Part shown: positions 9,001 to 18,736 of the stretch, in pieces
Layout: every line of letters starts with the position of its first letter
Numbering within the stretch: the first letter of the stretch is position 1
NCBI RefSeq assembly: GCF_000422085.1
Contig: NC_021741.1
Coordinates: 4,216,001 to 4,280,000, forward strand
Source: Serratia liquefaciens ATCC 27592
GTDB taxonomy: Bacteria; Pseudomonadota; Gammaproteobacteria; Enterobacterales; Enterobacteriaceae
DNA length: 64,000 nt
Direction of reading: 5' to 3'
Made by a program: the position numbers and the translations under genes
The notes under the pieces: model-generated
The model's database searches: none
What the model was told of the DNA's origin: nothing
The model's input: the letters and a program-made list of their open reading frames with translations, nothing else

Positions 9001-10443
9001 ATTACGTTGCAGTTAGTTCTCCTTGCCGATCAGCAAAGTCGGCAATGGTTGCGTTTCAGCGTCATCGATACCGGTATCGGCATTCCTGCAGACATGCAGC
9101 AGCAGCTGTTTCAACCTTTTCAGCAGGCAGAAGCGTCCACCACTCGTCGTTTTGGCGGTACCGGCCTGGGGTTAGCAATCTCCAAAGGCCTGGCACAGCA
9201 GATGAACGGGGAGCTCACCATGCTCAGTCAGCCTGGTGAAGGTACCACCCTCAGTTTCGACGTTCATTTCGATGTTTATGCTCCTTCACCGGCGTTACCG
9301 GCGCTGTTAGGCACCCGCGTTACCCTATGGTGTGATGACAAGGTTATCACCCAAAACCTGCGGGAAATGCTGCTGGCGTTAGGCCTTACCGTCACCTGCC
9401 GGTCCGGCTCGCAGCAGACTGCGCTTATCCTGTCCGGCTGCGATCTGCTGTTTATAGAGGAAAACATGCTGGCAACGATTGCAATACCTGCCGCAGCCCG
9501 GGAAAAGGTGGTCACTCTGAGTATTAAACCGCGGTCTGACAATGCTGCGGACCGGCATACCCTCAATGTCACGCCATTATCCTGGGAAAGAGTGCACAAA
9601 CTTTGCGTCACCCTGTTAATCGAGCAAAAAAAACAGGCGACAAGCTCCATGGCACTGCCAGAAACAACCACCATCGATACCACCCTAAGCCGTGAACATG
9701 CTCTGGCGAACGGAAGTTTGATTTTGGTTGCCGAAGACCACCCTATCAGCCGAGAACTGATCAAGCATCAGCTGCAAATATTGGGTTATAGCTTTGATAT
9801 TGTTGAGGATGGCCAGCAGGCTTTGCTGGCAATAGAAAGCACAAAATATGGCCTGGCGATTATCGATTGCCACATGCCCTATATCGACGGTCTGGAATTG
9901 AGTCGCCTGATCCGCAAAAAAGAGGCTGCGAATAATAGCGCAAGGCTGAAGATTGTCGCGCTGACAGCGGGCGTCCTGGAAGAGCAAGAAGATCAGTGTA
10001 TTGCTGCCGGCATGGATGCTTACCTGACAAAACCCATTGATATTAAAGGGTTGAAGGATATTCTCACCCGTTATATTGCGCCAAGAGCGGTAACCGCAAC
10101 TGCGTTCACTTCAGCTTGCTCAGAGGCGTCATTCAATATAGACATGGTCTCTTTGAATAAGCGATATGGTTCAGAAGAAAAAACCAGAGTGGTCGTGGGC
10201 ATGATGCTTGGCAATCTGGAGCATGGGCTACATCAACTGGCCACAAGCCGTGCCTCAGCGCAGCAAGGGTTGATCGTGCGTCATTTGTCATTGGACCTGG
10301 GTGCGCTGAATTGCCATATGCTGGCCACGCGGGCGACAAGATTGGAAGCCAGGCTAAATCAGGGCAAGGTGAACCTCACCGATGATCTGCAGGATTTCAA
10401 ACGGGCCATTGAGCAGTTGATCATGCAATTGCATATGCTGTAG
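6023..10443 (+). pseudogene. BvgS/EvgS-like hybrid sensor kinase, interrupted by a one-base frameshift
   Basis: Two abutting frames (6023-8113 and 8116-10443) together encode one unorthodox kinase of about 1473 residues. Order: N-terminal hydrophobic signal (about 34-54), two periplasmic Venus-flytrap SBP_bac_3 domains (about 60-295 and 305-540), a transmembrane helix (about 545-567), two PAS regions, a HisKA domain with MSHEIRTPVHGIL, a HATPase with LMNFLSNSLKF, DTGIGI and GGTGLGLAIS, a receiver with acceptor Asp in IIDCHMPY, and a C-terminal HPt-like segment whose histidine (RHLSLDLGAL) lacks the usual KG. At 8098-8101 the first frame runs into TAA at 8111; adding one base (CCGG to CCGGG) restores DGGPGGSVTVLVDVTD, continuous with the second frame. 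The second half has only a GTG without SD. A TTG at 6067 after AGAGGTG is an alternative N-terminal start. Confidence 0.88.
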
Positions 10444-10493
10444 CTACTGTTTCGCCGAAGCAAAAGCAATGCCCGGTGCCGACAGCTCTATTT

Positions 10494-11225
10494 TTAACTG
10501 ATGTGTTCAAACATCTGCTGATAGTTTTGCCACGGGCTTTTTTGAGCTGCATGTTCGAGGATCAACCGCATGCGCCAGCGGGCAGCCTGCGGATCCTTGT
10601 TCTGTACCGCCACCAAGAGTTCACGATGTTCATGCACCGCTTCTTTGGTTAAGCGCACGTCGGCTTCCAACGTTTGTTTAAATGAAAATGACATGGCAGT
10701 GGCCAAAGCATTCCCTAATGAGCGCATAAAAGCATTGTGGCTGGCATCCAGCAATGCCAAATGAAAAGCGAGGTCGCCTTTCTCAAACAGGTATTTTTTA
10801 CCCAGTTTTTGCCCCTGCCCCATGATGTTACAGGCGTCATTCAAACGGATGATGTCCTCCTCCGTGGCATGGAGGGCGGCTAACGCGGCAATGTTAGGTT
10901 CAAATATCAAACGCGTAACTAACAGCTGTTCCATCAATGAGTGGTCGAACCCTTTTTCATCCAGCCAAGACATGACGTCAACATCCAGAAAGCTCCACCG
11001 ATCCTGCGGGTTCACCGTACTGCGTTTCTTCGCCTGAATATTAATCAGTCCTTTGGCCGCTAATACTTGCAGCGCATTTCGTACCGTGGTGCGGGAAACG
11101 GCGTATTGTAGCGCCAAATCATTTTCGCCAGGCAGAGAATCACCGGCGCTCCAGTCACCATCCATGATTCGGCGAGATAATACGCTGATCAACGTTTCAG
11201 ATATGCTGCAGTTTGTGGTTTTCAT
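10494..11225 (-). CDS. GntR-family regulator, FadR/FCD subfamily (DgoR-like)
   Basis: A 243-residue regulator. Residues about 8-75 form the winged helix (ENDLALQYAVSRTTVRNALQVL, AAKGLINIQAKK). Residues about 90-225 form the all-helical FCD effector domain with the metal-ligand histidines spread through DLAFHLALLDASHN and VHEHRELL. This subfamily usually represses sugar-acid or hydroxyacid catabolism. It is divergent from an MFS permease and a 2-hydroxyacid dehydrogenase, which are its probable targets. The DRWSFLDVDVMSWL segment resembles DgoR-type proteins, but the inducer is unknown. Confidence 0.88.
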   Translation of the reverse strand: MKTTNCSISETLISVLSRRIMDGDWSAGDSLPGENDLALQYAVSRTTVRNALQVLAAKGLINIQAKKRSTVNPQDRWSFLDVDVMSWLDEKGFDHSLMEQLLVTRLIFEPNIAALAALHATEEDIIRLNDACNIMGQGQKLGKKYLFEKGDLAFHLALLDASHNAFMRSLGNALATAMSFSFKQTLEADVRLTKEAVHEHRELLVAVQNKDPQAARWRMRLILEHAAQKSPWQNYQQMFEHIS

Positions 11226-11671
11226 TGACGGGTGTTTCTTCTAATTAGTTTTTCAAGAAAGAATTTTAGCTTATTCATGACATGATTATATTGATCATTA
11301 ACATAACACATTGCCGATTAACCCAAGTGATTTTACATGATAGCATGCGCTAACAGGCAGCCCATACTGGAGAGGTTGTCAGGAACAGTGGGACGAATCA
11401 CGACACCCCGGAAAACAAAAATAAATAACGATTACTTTCAGCGCATTAGAAATAGAATGACAACCATCAATACAATAACCATTTAAATAACCTACCAAAA
11501 ACGCCACAAATTTTGGTGTAATTTCAATAAAAATAAAGATAACATGACCAAGCCAGTTTTTATAAAGCGTTTGTAAAACTCAACCTTAGACACATAAAAA
11601 CAACACAGAGATAAACACAAACGAAATAAAACAACATCTCTGCCATTTAACCCTACTACAGGCAAAATAAA
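11226..11671. promoter_or_regulatory. Divergent promoter region, GntR gene / MFS permease
   Basis: A 446-bp AT-rich region without genes. It contains the short palindrome TCATGACATGA at 11275-11285 just upstream of the regulator gene and a TAGC-ATGC-GCTA element at 11341-11352. Either could be an operator for the FCD regulator. The assignment rests on position and symmetry only. Confidence 0.4.
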
Positions 11672-12985
11672 ATGGATAATGACCTTCATCTTTCAACCGT
11701 AAAGAAAATGAACCTAAGACTTATTCCATTCATCATGCTTCTTTACTTAATCGCATATATAGATCGCGCTAACATTTCAGTCGCCGCATTACAAATGAAT
11801 GCTGACTTAGCATTAACCGCAGAAATGTATGGTATTGCGGCTGGCATATTTTTTGTCTCTTATATCCTGTTTGAGATCCCCAGCAATATTATTCTCACCC
11901 GAGTGGGGGCTAAAATCTGGATCGCCCGCATTATGGTCACCTGGGGGGTGATTGCCATGGGAATGAGCTTGGTACAAACACCGCTGCAACTCTACACCAT
12001 GCGTTTTCTGCTTGGCGTGGCGGAAGCCGGCTTTACGCCTGGGATCATTTACTACCTTTCCTGCTGGTATCCGCGCAGCGACCGCGCGCGAGCCATGTCG
12101 ATGTTTTATATCGGTGCGGCACTGGCTTCGCTCATTGGGTTACCAATCTCCGGTGCCATTCTACAGATGAATGATGTGCTGAATATCGCTGGCTGGCGCT
12201 GGCTATTCTTGCTTGAGGGGGCACCGGCGATATTATTGGGTATCGTGGTTTACTTCTACCTGGACAACAAGCCGGAAGATGCCAAATGGCTGGGGCCACA
12301 GCAGCGGGCCTGGTTGGCAGGCGTACTGACACAAGAAGCCAAACAAACCCCTACGCAGCAAGAGCATCATTGGCAAGCTGCGTTCAAAAACCGCAAAGTG
12401 TGGCTACTGAGCCTGATGTGGTTGTTGCAAGCCTTTGGCACCATCGGCATCGGTTTATTTCTGCCATTGATCATCAAAGGCGTGGTCAGCGAGCAAAGCA
12501 ATTTCATCATTACCCTACTTTCCGCCGTTCCCTTTTTGTTCGCCTGTATGTTTATGTACTTTAATGGTCACTATTCCGACACCCATCGCGCCCGTGCTGT
12601 GCCATTGGGGTTACCGCTCATCCTTTCAGGCCTGTTGTTGTTGGCGGCAATTTACAGCACAAACATGGTAATAGCTTACGTTTTATTGGTTTTCACCATT
12701 GCGCTGAACTGGGCGATCATACCCATTTTCTGGGCAGTCACGACGGAAACGGTGTCCGGCGTAGCGGCAGCGGCTTCCATTGCGCTGATCAACGCCGTGG
12801 CTAATATCGTTGGGCTGGCGCTACCGCCGGTTATCGGTCGAATCAAAGATATGACCAGTAGCTATGATGCCGCCTTGATTATGGTGGCAATCGCCCTGGT
12901 ACTGGGGGGAATTATCGGTTTACAAGTCGGACGTTGGAAACACATAGCTAAACTGCCGATACACCAAGATACGCCAGAACATTGA
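11672..12985 (+). CDS. MFS permease, anion:cation symporter family
   Basis: A 437-residue transporter with twelve predicted membrane helices. The N-terminal signature LLYLIAYIDRANISVAALQMN and the helix GAKIWIARIMVTWGVIAMG followed by FLLGVAEAGFTPGIIYYLSCWYP are typical of the ACS family (tartrate, galactonate, phthalate and hydroxyphenylacetate permeases). It probably imports an organic acid anion with protons. Nine bases separate it from the downstream D-2-hydroxyacid dehydrogenase, so they form an operon. The substrate cannot be read from the sequence. Confidence 0.9.
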   Translation: MDNDLHLSTVKKMNLRLIPFIMLLYLIAYIDRANISVAALQMNADLALTAEMYGIAAGIFFVSYILFEIPSNIILTRVGAKIWIARIMVTWGVIAMGMSLVQTPLQLYTMRFLLGVAEAGFTPGIIYYLSCWYPRSDRARAMSMFYIGAALASLIGLPISGAILQMNDVLNIAGWRWLFLLEGAPAILLGIVVYFYLDNKPEDAKWLGPQQRAWLAGVLTQEAKQTPTQQEHHWQAAFKNRKVWLLSLMWLLQAFGTIGIGLFLPLIIKGVVSEQSNFIITLLSAVPFLFACMFMYFNGHYSDTHRARAVPLGLPLILSGLLLLAAIYSTNMVIAYVLLVFTIALNWAIIPIFWAVTTETVSGVAAAASIALINAVANIVGLALPPVIGRIKDMTSSYDAALIMVAIALVLGGIIGLQVGRWKHIAKLPIHQDTPEH

Positions 12986-12994
12986 GGGGAAAGT

Positions 12995-13933
12995 ATGGAA
13001 AACGTTATTTTGCAGATAGCGCCGGTGCCCATGCAATTGACTCAGCGCTTGCACCAGCACTTCACATTATTTAATGCTGCCCAGCTCACTACAGAACAAC
13101 AGATTGAATTGATACCTCGGGTTCGTGTTTTACTAATCAACGGTGAAACACCGTTGGACGACACCACTATGGCGCGCTATCCCAATCTGCAGTTGATCGC
13201 CGTTTTTGGTGTGGGGTATGAACGTGTAGATGCTCAAGCCGCCTACAAGCGTAATATTCAGATTAGCAATACGCCGGGTGTACTCACCGACGACGTTGCC
13301 GATTTGGCCTTTGGGCTGATGCTGGCGTGCTCCCGCCAGATTGTCGGTGCACAGCGCTTTATCGAACGCGGTGATTGGGCTGGCCAGAGCTACCGTTGGA
13401 CAAACAAAGTCAGCGGTAGCCGGCTCGGCATTCTCGGCCTGGGTCGTATTGGTCGGGCTATCGCCCGGCGTGCTTCGGCGTTTGATATGTCGGTAAGCTA
13501 TCACAGCCGTACTCAGTACGCGGACTTTGCAGGTGAGTACTGTGCAACGCCGCAAGCACTGGCGGCGCACTGTGATTTCCTGGTGGTGTGCGCTCCTGGG
13601 GGAGACGGTAGCCGCGATCTGGTCAATGCCGAGGTGTTACAGGCTCTCGGCCCCACGGGGATTTTAATCAATATCGCTCGCGGCTCGGTCGTAGATGAGG
13701 CTGCTTTGGTGAACGCCATTGAACATAAGTTGATTGCCGGCGCGGGGCTGGACGTGTTCTGCGATGAACCGCACGTGCCAGCTACACTGCTGCAACGCGA
13801 TAACGTGGTGATCACCCCGCATATGGGCAGCGCCACGGAAAGCACCCGCAGGGCAATGTCGGAGCTGGTTTACGAAAATATTAGCGCCTACTTTGCCGGC
13901 AAGCCTTTGCTTACTGTGACAGAAAAACCGTAA
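12995..13933 (+). CDS. D-isomer-specific 2-hydroxyacid dehydrogenase
   Basis: A 312-residue NAD(P)-dependent oxidoreductase. It has the Rossmann motif GILGLGRIGRAIARRAS near 150, the catalytic Arg in LINIARGSVVDEAAL, the Glu in the CDEPHVP loop and the catalytic His in ITPHMGSATE. Length and motifs fit the glyoxylate/hydroxypyruvate reductase (GhrB-like) branch. GAGGGGAAAGT precedes the ATG. Cotranscribed with the ACS-type permease, it most likely interconverts an imported 2-hydroxyacid and its keto acid. Confidence 0.92.
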   Translation: MENVILQIAPVPMQLTQRLHQHFTLFNAAQLTTEQQIELIPRVRVLLINGETPLDDTTMARYPNLQLIAVFGVGYERVDAQAAYKRNIQISNTPGVLTDDVADLAFGLMLACSRQIVGAQRFIERGDWAGQSYRWTNKVSGSRLGILGLGRIGRAIARRASAFDMSVSYHSRTQYADFAGEYCATPQALAAHCDFLVVCAPGGDGSRDLVNAEVLQALGPTGILINIARGSVVDEAALVNAIEHKLIAGAGLDVFCDEPHVPATLLQRDNVVITPHMGSATESTRRAMSELVYENISAYFAGKPLLTVTEKP

Positions 13934-13958
13934 CGGGCTCGCATCACCCTTCTGAAAA

Positions 13959-14549
13959 TCAGTCTATCAACTCCAACGTCAGGTGAGCTTCGCTTACCTG
14001 ACGGGAAGCGATACGGGCGGCACTCTCCGGCATTATGGGTTCAATCTCGACGCGTGCAGTAAAACTTTGCCCTTTGACCAATTGACCATTTTGCACAACA
14101 GCAAATACCTTACCGGGTTGCAACATCAAGCTGGATTCGGGTGCGCCATCAAGCAGTCCGGCCTGAGCCGATGATGCAACCTGCACATTCTGCCCATCCA
14201 GTTGAAAGTTCAGCAGTCGGATATTAACACTGCCCTGCTCACCGTAGCGTAGATCGCCATTGGCGGCACGATCACCGCGTAGTACCAAACGCATCGTCTG
14301 GCTATAAGGACACACCACATTGAGGATCAGCGTACGCTTGCCTGGCGTCACCGCATTGCTACCCGCCACGTCCTGCAGTTGCCAACGCGATTGGGTACCA
14401 TAGTCGATTACTGGCGTGCCAGCGGACAAACTGCATCGCGTGTCCACAGGTAAGAATGATTGGGCCTCAGTAATACGGGTATCAATGGCCGAAAACACCG
14501 GCTGGCTCATTGTTAACCCCAACACCAGAGCCGTAAAAATTTTTCTCAT
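13959..14549 (-). CDS. Fimbrial minor/tip subunit
   Basis: Last gene of the leftward chaperone-usher operon. From the ATG at 14549 (preceded by CAGGAAA) it encodes 196 residues: a signal peptide (MRKIFTALVLGLTMSQPVFSA), then a pilin-like domain with two cysteines (DTRCSLSAGTPVIDYG and LNVVCPYSQTMRLVLRG) and a beta-rich C-terminus ending LTLELID. The reading frame extends eight codons further upstream into the end of the usher gene, but the SD favours the later start. The length and position after the usher suggest an adaptor or tip protein rather than the major rod subunit. Confidence 0.82.
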   Translation of the reverse strand: MRKIFTALVLGLTMSQPVFSAIDTRITEAQSFLPVDTRCSLSAGTPVIDYGTQSRWQLQDVAGSNAVTPGKRTLILNVVCPYSQTMRLVLRGDRAANGDLRYGEQGSVNIRLLNFQLDGQNVQVASSAQAGLLDGAPESSLMLQPGKVFAVVQNGQLVKGQSFTARVEIEPIMPESAARIASRQVSEAHLTLELID

Positions 14550-14563
14550 ATCATGTTTTCCTG

Positions 14564-17014
14564 TCAGCGGCATACTGCATCGGCAGTTTCATACAAGCCG
14601 CTGGTGCCAGCCTGTGCCGGTAATGAAAGGGGAAATGAACATATCGTTTTACCGGAAACCTGCACGTCCAGTTTGTTGGATTCAGCCGCATCGGAAATAA
14701 ATACGCTCCCCTTGTTGCCAACTACGGTGACAAAATTGCCAGCCGCATCAAATACGCTAGCGCCGTAAGGCAAAGGTTTATTCTCGACATCTTTAACATC
14801 GACTAACACCCGCCGAGTGCGTATCACATGAAAATCGACATAACTCACTGAACCACGTGCCGCCTCAGTCTCCTGCCAGGCATTGCTGATATCGACATTT
14901 TTCGCCAGGCTGCGGGTATCCACCTGAATGGCGGAACGCTTATATCCGCTAAGGGATGGCAGAACCGCATAACCGCGCCCATCAGTCCAAATTGGGCCTG
15001 CTGGAGAGTCCAGACGAACACCGGCTTCTTCTCCAACTTTAGCGATGCCGAAAGTATCATTGACACGGTAAGGAGAAAGCGTAATGCCGTGGGGGTGAGC
15101 CACAATGGCTCCCGAGGCACGTGCCGACCAAGACGTGTAGTTGTCCGAATCCTGGCTTATGCTGCCGCTTAGCTGGCTGACCGGAGTAACCTTATCGATG
15201 CTGCCGGTAGCGGATGTGCGCCGATTGCGGAAATCACGTTCGCTGGAGAGGCTCCATCCCCCGTCCTGTTGGCCGCGATCGCTATAACGCATTCCGCCGC
15301 GGCTGCCGTTACGTGAGCTGTTATTAAGGTAGCTGCTGATGCTGCGGCTGTCGCCAAATGGGATATTGACCGTGATATACAGGCGAGTTTCCGCATCGCT
15401 GTTGCGGCTGCCGGTATCGTGATCCAGGGTGGCACCAAGGTAAACGCGATTAAACTGTTTACTCCAACCGCCGCGTACGTAATTTGTGGCATCGCCAGCA
15501 AAGGTGCTGCTGCGGGCCCAAGACAAAGACAGGTTGCCGAGGCTTGCCAGCGACCAACTGATGCCACCGCCATACTGGTTTCTGTTGCGACCGGCAGTAT
15601 CCAAACTATCGGTTTGCAGTGCATCACTTAAATCTCGATAGCCAGACGTTTGTTGAACGGCATTGACGCTAACCCCAATGCGCTCTGTTAGCTTATGGCT
15701 TAACACTGCAGTAGCCGATAGCCCCTTGTTGCCGTGGGTATCGTCCTGCGCGGCAGTGGTTTGCATAGAAAGAAACGTAGCATTAAACAGCTGACTATCC
15801 ACGCCTACGGCGGCTGCGCGATAAGGTGAAGAACCGAGCAACCCCGCGTTGAGGGCCGTGTAGGGATTAAGCACCCAACCGTTAGCCAGAGTACCGATCA
15901 ACGGTGCTTCGCTGCTACCTTGCTGATCAAGCTTACCGATGCCAAATGACATTCCTGGAGCAACAGCAGGCCCATTCATCAACAGGGTGGAAGCGGGTAC
16001 GGAAAACTGGCGCTTCTCACCGTTGCCGCCAGTTACCGTCACTAACAGATCGGAACGGGTATTTAGCAACGAGAACCCCTGCAGGCGAAATGGCCCGGCA
16101 GGCACGGTAGTGCTATAAACCAACACGCCAGATTGACGGACTTCCACTACCGATTGACTATCAGCAATACCTTCGACCAATCCCGCTCCACCGCGACTAC
16201 TTTGCAGGGCGGCCTCCGGGAACACCTGGAGCCCCAACACCTGCCCCGTGCCAAACATCGAGTTGGACAAACTAACCTGCCCGGCCTGAAATACCTTTTT
16301 AATCCCCGAGAAAGTGCGCTGCGCATAAGCTGCCTGATGCTGCATTTGATCTTTGCCATTGAAACGGGAAAAAGTCTGTTGGCTACGAACAATCCAGTCG
16401 CTGATATTAAAGCCGGCCTCCGTCCCCAATTGCATAAAGTTCGTACCCGCAGAGGCTCCGGCAGAATCCATATACTGTGCATCGTAATTCAGCATGCCGG
16501 CAAAGCCGCCGTGGTTCCAACTCCCTCTATCCATATCGGGAGCGATCACTGCTTCTGGAGGTAACACCACATCAACCCTAGCCTCGCCCGGTTCAAGGTT
16601 CACTTCGGTTTGAGGCCAGGCAGTTTTCAGATCAAAACAGGCGATTTTCTTACTGTAACCAGGAGGTGATATCAGGCCGGCCTCTTTCTGAAAGGCCTCA
16701 TCGGCACACAACTTTCCGCTCTGATCAAAACGAACTTTAACCTTACCCCGGGCGTTGCCATTAATCGTCAAGGCCACAGTGGATTCACCAGGCAAAAAAC
16801 GTGGCGACTGACGAAACCACTCGGCAAGCTTAGGATCAATGCCTCGCGCCAACATTGCCTGGTGATCAAACTCAACATCATCCGCTCGTTCATCCGGCAC
16901 AGCAGCCAACACAGGCGAAGTCGTGGCCAATACAGCCAACAGAGCCAATGACAGAACTGAAAGTGTTGGCCATACGTTAACGTGATCGTCGTGTCGCATC
17001 AGCCCCACCGTCAA
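14564..17014 (-). CDS. Outer-membrane fimbrial usher (FimD/PapC family)
   Basis: An 816-residue usher, the translocation pore through which chaperone-subunit complexes are assembled into a pilus. It has a signal sequence, an N-terminal periplasmic domain (EFDHQAMLARGIDPKLAEWF, then a Cys pair near KLCADEAF and KKIACFDL), a 24-strand barrel with the plug region (SAGASAGTNFMQLGTEAG), and C-terminal domains with SVFISDAAESNKLDV and a terminal Cys pair. Length is normal for the family. It overlaps the chaperone gene by four bases, so the two are translationally coupled. Confidence 0.95.
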   Translation of the reverse strand: MTVGLMRHDDHVNVWPTLSVLSLALLAVLATTSPVLAAVPDERADDVEFDHQAMLARGIDPKLAEWFRQSPRFLPGESTVALTINGNARGKVKVRFDQSGKLCADEAFQKEAGLISPPGYSKKIACFDLKTAWPQTEVNLEPGEARVDVVLPPEAVIAPDMDRGSWNHGGFAGMLNYDAQYMDSAGASAGTNFMQLGTEAGFNISDWIVRSQQTFSRFNGKDQMQHQAAYAQRTFSGIKKVFQAGQVSLSNSMFGTGQVLGLQVFPEAALQSSRGGAGLVEGIADSQSVVEVRQSGVLVYSTTVPAGPFRLQGFSLLNTRSDLLVTVTGGNGEKRQFSVPASTLLMNGPAVAPGMSFGIGKLDQQGSSEAPLIGTLANGWVLNPYTALNAGLLGSSPYRAAAVGVDSQLFNATFLSMQTTAAQDDTHGNKGLSATAVLSHKLTERIGVSVNAVQQTSGYRDLSDALQTDSLDTAGRNRNQYGGGISWSLASLGNLSLSWARSSTFAGDATNYVRGGWSKQFNRVYLGATLDHDTGSRNSDAETRLYITVNIPFGDSRSISSYLNNSSRNGSRGGMRYSDRGQQDGGWSLSSERDFRNRRTSATGSIDKVTPVSQLSGSISQDSDNYTSWSARASGAIVAHPHGITLSPYRVNDTFGIAKVGEEAGVRLDSPAGPIWTDGRGYAVLPSLSGYKRSAIQVDTRSLAKNVDISNAWQETEAARGSVSYVDFHVIRTRRVLVDVKDVENKPLPYGASVFDAAGNFVTVVGNKGSVFISDAAESNKLDVQVSGKTICSFPLSLPAQAGTSGLYETADAVCR

Positions 17015-17709
17015 TGGCTTAATTCAGCATCATAGCTGTTGACGGTATAGCCCCAAGTGGTGGCCGGAGAAATTCGAACCTGCTGACCGACGCCAGCTTT
17101 CTTGCCACCGTCAGGTGTAAGCGTGAACGTTTGGCCTGGTAAAACATAACTGTTAGGCAGCATCCAGTGGGTATTATCCGGTAGCGTTGTCACTCCCTGG
17201 CCCAGCCGCACTACGTAAGGCGATGGATTATTAACCATTAAGCTGTTGCCACTTTGCTTCCAGACCAGTCGCTTCCAGGGGGCAGGGTCTCTTTCCAATC
17301 CTGTTGGACGGATAATAACCGGCAGGTTTTGACGCACTGTCATGCGTACTTCATTTTTACCTTTTTGCTGCGGCGGCACACCTTCAAAAATGACGCGTGT
17401 CAGACGTTCAGTTGTCAGCGGCGTTTTGTTGGTCAGAATAAAACGTACGCGCTGGGTTTTACCTGGCTCAACGCGCGCCGCTGGCGGGGTAACACTCACC
17501 AGGGTTTCAGGATCATCTTTGATATTTTCCAGCGTGGTCAACAGCAATACCGGAAAGCCATCGGTATTTTTAATGTTAATTGCACCTTCGCCATCATCTT
17601 GTTCGACCACCACTACTGAAGTCTCAGGCACCATACCGGTTGCATGGCTGCTGGCAGAAAATAGCAGCAAGGAAACCGCCCCAATATTAAACAGGGAAGA
17701 AAGGGTCAT
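17011..17709 (-). CDS. Periplasmic fimbrial chaperone (PapD/FimC family)
   Basis: About 232 residues from the ATG at 17709, preceded by a GGTGA ribosome-binding sequence. It has a signal peptide (LFNIGAVSLLLFSASSHA), then the two Ig-like domains of a pilus chaperone: VVVEQDDGEGAINIKNTDGFPVLL, RVEPGKTQRVRFI, and NNPSPYVVRLG in domain 2. The open frame continues 36 codons upstream, but that part lies in a GC-rich terminator-like intergenic stretch and looks non-coding. It delivers subunits to the usher encoded immediately downstream. Confidence 0.92.
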   Translation of the reverse strand: MTLSSLFNIGAVSLLLFSASSHATGMVPETSVVVVEQDDGEGAINIKNTDGFPVLLLTTLENIKDDPETLVSVTPPAARVEPGKTQRVRFILTNKTPLTTERLTRVIFEGVPPQQKGKNEVRMTVRQNLPVIIRPTGLERDPAPWKRLVWKQSGNSLMVNNPSPYVVRLGQGVTTLPDNTHWMLPNSYVLPGQTFTLTPDGGKKAGVGQQVRISPATTWGYTVNSYDAELSH

Positions 17710-17776
17710 TATTTTCACCATTCGTATTAAAAAGGGCCGTTGCTGAGGGTACATCCGATACAGCGGCCAAAGGGGC

Positions 17777-17802
17777 AAAAAGGCCCCGTCGGAGGGCGGG
17801 GC
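17777..17802 (-). terminator. Terminator-like hairpin between fimbrin and chaperone genes
   Basis: Reading leftward, GCCCC and GGGGC arms flank a ten-base loop and are followed by five T (AAAAA on the plus strand, 17777-17781). It lies between the DUF1120 fimbrin gene and the chaperone gene. A partial terminator here would make much more major-subunit than assembly mRNA, as in other fimbrial operons. Its strength is not known. Confidence 0.6.
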
Positions 17803-17835
17803 AATGGCCGAGCGCACACGCCCGGCTAAAAGGAG

Positions 17836-18531
17836 TTAAAGGTAAACAAGCTCGATAGTGGACGACCCGTTTAACTGCACAGGTTTGGTCAGGTCCAAAT
17901 CGGAAGCTTTATTGATATAGGCTCGTACCGTTACTTTACCGGTGAGTTTTTGGAAGGCGACAGGTTCGGAGGCACCACTGGTAGCCCAAGATACCTGACG
18001 AACGGCAGTGTCATTATATAAAACACCCTCGCCGCCTTTTGTCCAAGAGGCTTCGCCAACGTTCTTATAGATACTGTCAACATTCTTGCTATCTGCAATC
18101 ACGCTGCTATCTTCGATTTTGATGACATATCCCCCGATACGATGGGTACCATCAAGCCCCAACCCCACAATAGGCACATTACTTTTGCCAAAGATATTAA
18201 CCAGACTGGCGCCACCGGCCCCATCGGTAGTCGCCCCCGCCACGGTATTTGGACGGTTATTAGTGGCTTTCAGAGCCACTTTCGCTGGGGCTGCACAACT
18301 GATGGAAAGATCCAACTGCTTCTCATCCAAAGCAGTAAATTCGTCCAGCGACAGCGACCCTGCTTTAATTGTGCCGTAATCAATAGTGCCCCCACCGGAG
18401 ACCATTGGCGTACAGGCCGCAGGCGTAATAGTCCCTATGACCTTTACATCTATACTTGCGGCGAGAACTGGCAGAGAAGTGGCTGCCAATACGGCCAACA
18501 CACAGAGATTTACTTTTGTCTTATTCATCAT
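17836..18531 (-). CDS. DUF1120 fimbrial subunit, probable major pilin of the operon
   Basis: 231 residues from the ATG at 18531, which AAGGA precedes by about ten bases; upstream in-frame codons are AT-rich leader. Signal peptide VNLCVLAVLAATSLPVLAA, then a beta-rich DUF1120 domain with the first Cys in ITPAACTPMVSGGG, DYGTIKAGSL, a second Cys in LSISCAAPAKVAL, NNRPNTVAG and the C-terminal ITKASDLDLTKP-type strand ending IELVYL. It is the first gene of the leftward operon with chaperone and usher. It is a diverged paralogue of the three other fimbrins to its right (18737, 22032, 24358). Confidence 0.88.
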   Translation of the reverse strand: MMNKTKVNLCVLAVLAATSLPVLAASIDVKVIGTITPAACTPMVSGGGTIDYGTIKAGSLSLDEFTALDEKQLDLSISCAAPAKVALKATNNRPNTVAGATTDGAGGASLVNIFGKSNVPIVGLGLDGTHRIGGYVIKIEDSSVIADSKNVDSIYKNVGEASWTKGGEGVLYNDTAVRQVSWATSGASEPVAFQKLTGKVTVRAYINKASDLDLTKPVQLNGSSTIELVYL

Positions 18532-18736
18532 AAAATGATTCCTTTCTTCATATCGAAAATATGTATTGCAGGCCAATAAATTAACAATTGCCACCATCAA
18601 CCATTATAAAGTCAATATACACAAGAAAATTAACCCAATAAGGAATTAAAATTAAAAACCCATATGGAAGCATCACTAATAATCAGCCCACTGAAATATC
18701 CTTTTCAGGAAACCAATATCGAGTTGAAAATATACC

